From DATKYQ01 sp964640665 (lineage in GTDB: Bacteria > Myxococcota > B64-G9): a DNA stretch of 64,000 nt. Positions 62,163-64,000 of this stretch are shown one piece after another. The stretch spans positions 17,359 through 81,358 of the forward strand of contig CAZXHT010000015.1 of assembly GCA_964640665.1 (NCBI GenBank), read 5' to 3'. Position numbers and translations under genes: made by a program. The notes below the pieces were generated by a model. The model saw only the letters and a program-made list of their open reading frames with translations, ran no database searches and was not told the origin of the DNA. Every line of letters begins with the position of its first letter. The first letter of the stretch is position 1.

Positions 62163-62638
62163 TGCGCATCGCTTTCACTTGCAACAGCAAACCGGTCGAG
62201 ATCGAGATCGAGGAGCACCAGCGCCTAATCGACGTGCTCAGGGATAGGCTCGGCCTGTATGGCACCAAGGAGGGCTGCGGCCAGGGCGAGTGCGGTGCCT
62301 GTACGGTGATCGTCGATGGCCGGGCGGTCAATTCGTGTCTTTATCCCGCCCCCGAAATAGAGGGCAAGAGCGTGCTGACCATCGAAGGGCTGAAGCAACC
62401 GGACAACCGTCTCTCAACGCTGCAGCGTTCCTTCGTCGAGCACGGCGGGATCCAATGCGGCTTTTGCACTCCCGGCATGATCATGTCGGCCCGGGCACTA
62501 CTCGATCAGAACTCTCATCCCGGAGAGGAAGAGATCCGCGAGGCGCTGACCGGCAACCTGTGTCGCTGCACCGGCTACGTGCAAATCGTAGATTCGATCA
62601 AGCACGCATCCAGCGAGGACGAGAAAGATGGCTCGTGA
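62159..62638 (+). CDS. Molybdenum hydroxylase [2Fe-2S] subunit (CoxS / HcrC-like)
   Basis: A 159-residue subunit with both clusters: the plant-type CGQGECGACTVIVDG...C, and CGFCTPGMIM...NLCRCTGYVQIV. The length is typical of the small subunit. It overlaps the FAD-subunit gene by 4 bases and the large-subunit gene by 11. A second ATG follows the first at once, so the exact start is uncertain by one codon. Confidence 0.93.
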   Translation: MMRIAFTCNSKPVEIEIEEHQRLIDVLRDRLGLYGTKEGCGQGECGACTVIVDGRAVNSCLYPAPEIEGKSVLTIEGLKQPDNRLSTLQRSFVEHGGIQCGFCTPGMIMSARALLDQNSHPGEEEIREALTGNLCRCTGYVQIVDSIKHASSEDEKDGS

Positions 62639-64000
62639 TCTCGAATACATCGGCTCGGATATGCCGCGCCCCGACGCCGCGGACAAGGCCGCAGGGCGTG
62701 CTGTATACATCCACGATCTTTCCCGTCCGGGTATGCTTTACGGTAAGATTAAGTTCTCCGAGCAAGCCCATGCGAGGATAGTCAAGATCGACACTTCGCG
62801 GGCTGAACGTCTTCCCGGAGTTCAGGCCGTGATCACCGCCTACAATACTCCCGAGATACGCATTGGGTTCATGCGCGACAACTTTGCGCTGAAGAAGGAC
62901 AAGGTGCGCCAGCAGCGCGATGAGATCGCCGCCGTGGCCGCCATCAATCCGCGCATCGCCGCCGAGGCGGTCGAGTTGATCGATGTCGAGTACGAACCGC
63001 TTCCGGCCGTTTTCAGTCCCGAACAGGCGCTGGCAGACGGCGCGCCGCTGGTTCACGAGACCGATCCGCGCGGAGCAAAACGCACAGACAACCGACTGGC
63101 AATACGCTATCACCACGAGTCGGGCGATCTGAACGCCGGCCGGGCGGCAGCCGACTACGCCGTGGCCGGCGAATATTCGACACAGCTTGTTCAGCAGAGC
63201 TGCATGGGAACCGCAGGCTGCATAGCCGAGTTCGACCAGAACGACAACCTTACCATCTGGGCCAAGACGCAGATTCCCTTTCTGGCACAGCGCGATTTCA
63301 ACCAGGCGCTTGACGCCATGGATCTTCGGGGCAAGAACACGAGGGTGATCGTTCCGGCCCTGGGCGGCGGCTTCGGATCGGGGCTCGACACGCACGCCTA
63401 CGAGTACATAGCCATCCTGCTCGCGCACCGCAGCGGCCGCCCGGTCAAGATCCTCTACGACCGCGGCGAGGAGTTCGCCCGTCTTTCCCCGCGCCAATCC
63501 TCGCGCACGCGCATCGAACAGGGCTGCGACAAAAAAGGCCGGTTGACCTTCCGCAAGGTCGAAGTGCTGCTGGACAACGGCGCCTACACCTCGTGGGGCG
63601 CAACCTATCCGACGGTGATGCTGCTGCCGGCCACTTCGCTCTACCGCGTGCCCAACATCTATTTCGACGCCGGCCTGGTCTACACCAATAACACTTACTG
63701 TCAGGCGATGCGCGGCTACGGCAACCCCGAGCTGACCTGGGCGCTGGAGAGCAACCTCGATGAGCTGGCCGCAGAGGCCGGCATCGATCCGCTCGAGCTG
63801 CGGCTGCTCAACTGCAACCGGCCCAACGAAACCACTCCCATGGGTCTCAAGGTGACCACCTGCGGCCTGCGCGAGTGCATCGATTCGGTAGCCCGGAAAC
63901 TGGCCTGGAAGGACAAGCGCCAAAGGTCTGCAAACAAGAAGACCGGGGTCGGGATGGCCTCGTTGATCCACGTCGGCGGCGGCGGGCGCATCTATCGCTC
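62628..64000 (+). CDS. Molybdenum hydroxylase large (molybdopterin) subunit, 3'-partial
   Basis: An open plus-strand frame runs from ATG 62628 to the end of the window without a stop (457 codons). It begins MARDLEYIGSDMPRPDAADK, contains the ALGGGFGSG motif (about 246-250) and QAMRGYGNPE (about 363), and follows the small subunit by overlap, so it is the xanthine-dehydrogenase-family large subunit. The family is about 750-800 residues, so roughly 40% is missing. It should carry a Mo-cytosine or Mo-pterin centre and hydroxylate (or, like 4-hydroxybenzoyl-CoA reductase, reduce) an aromatic or heterocyclic substrate. A long minus-strand frame opposite it is a shadow. Confidence 0.9.
   Translation, partial: MARDLEYIGSDMPRPDAADKAAGRAVYIHDLSRPGMLYGKIKFSEQAHARIVKIDTSRAERLPGVQAVITAYNTPEIRIGFMRDNFALKKDKVRQQRDEIAAVAAINPRIAAEAVELIDVEYEPLPAVFSPEQALADGAPLVHETDPRGAKRTDNRLAIRYHHESGDLNAGRAAADYAVAGEYSTQLVQQSCMGTAGCIAEFDQNDNLTIWAKTQIPFLAQRDFNQALDAMDLRGKNTRVIVPALGGGFGSGLDTHAYEYIAILLAHRSGRPVKILYDRGEEFARLSPRQSSRTRIEQGCDKKGRLTFRKVEVLLDNGAYTSWGATYPTVMLLPATSLYRVPNIYFDAGLVYTNNTYCQAMRGYGNPELTWALESNLDELAAEAGIDPLELRLLNCNRPNETTPMGLKVTTCGLRECIDSVARKLAWKDKRQRSANKKTGVGMASLIHVGGGGRIYR

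Noticed and set aside
62598..63971. A minus-strand frame of about 457 codons opposite the end of the window
   Set aside because: It is the antisense of the Mo-hydroxylase large subunit, whose plus-strand reading has GGGFG and other family motifs and overlaps the small subunit.

Overview
The window is a 64 kb piece of a high-GC bacterial chromosome, almost certainly a metagenome or draft-assembly scaffold: positions 60010-60109 are exactly 100 N. There are no rRNA or tRNA genes, CRISPR arrays, integrases or phage genes that I can see. Several traits suggest a deltaproteobacterium-like lineage (Myxococcota, Desulfobacterota or a neighbouring candidate phylum) with an anaerobic or facultative redox metabolism: many lipoproteins with EGF-like or MopE-like Cys/Asp-rich repeats, a Myxococcus-type PilZ protein, a CHASE2 cyclase, NtrC-type two-component regulation and ferredoxin/NAD-linked oxidoreductases. 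The taxonomic placement is inference only.

Layout. 1-4.2 kb: envelope proteins (small lipoprotein, beta-barrel protein, EGF-repeat lipoprotein, divergent SGNH-hydrolase lipoprotein). 4.2-7.2 kb: a GH35-like glycosidase translationally coupled to an unknown protein. 7.2-11.0 kb: a four-gene nucleoside catabolism operon (deoB, pdp, punA, cdd). 11.2-15.1 kb: assorted genes (PilZ, acyltransferase, SH3-M48 peptidase, BioY, a heptad-repeat protein, a membrane protein). 15.2-25.2 kb: a visibly more A/T-rich island on the minus strand. It encodes a GltB-like FMN protein, a [2Fe-2S]/[4Fe-4S] subunit, a NuoF-GltD fusion, a NuoE with a zinc-ribbon tail and a small Cys-rich repeat protein. A sigma-54 promoter precedes these genes, and a histidine kinase and NtrC-type activator lie beside them. 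It looks like a self-regulated NuoF-type electron-bifurcating complex joined to glutamate-synthase modules. 25.3-30.5 kb: a CHASE2 adenylate/guanylate cyclase and a GH13 lipoprotein.

30.7-39.9 kb is the most striking region: a compact six-gene plus-strand operon. It encodes a TPR-SNF2 helicase, a coiled-coil/Cys-cluster protein, an unknown protein, two BrxC/BrxD-type (DUF2791) P-loop ATPases (one with an N-terminal Tudor/CarD-like domain) and an Lhr-like BrxHI-type helicase. There is no methyltransferase, PglZ or nuclease. I regard it as a candidate undescribed BREX-derived genome-defence or DNA-remodelling system. Just downstream is a GNAT-toxin/DUF1778-antitoxin pair in reversed order, with a clear operator inside the antitoxin promoter.

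41.0-47.7 kb: an SDR, a membrane protein, trkA-trkH potassium uptake and a MopE-like lipoprotein. 47.8-64.0 kb: one long plus-strand catabolic operon with short overlaps. It encodes an Old Yellow Enzyme-type enoyl-CoA reductase, ferredoxin, a VOC protein, an IorA carrying an inserted GltD module, IorB, HyuA, HyuB, the B12-binding and catalytic subunits of an acyl-CoA mutase, a class III CoA-transferase and a three-subunit molybdenum hydroxylase whose large subunit runs off the window end. Together they could oxidise or ring-open a (hetero)cyclic or amide substrate and feed acyl-CoA into a methylmalonyl-CoA-type rearrangement. The substrate cannot be read from the sequence.
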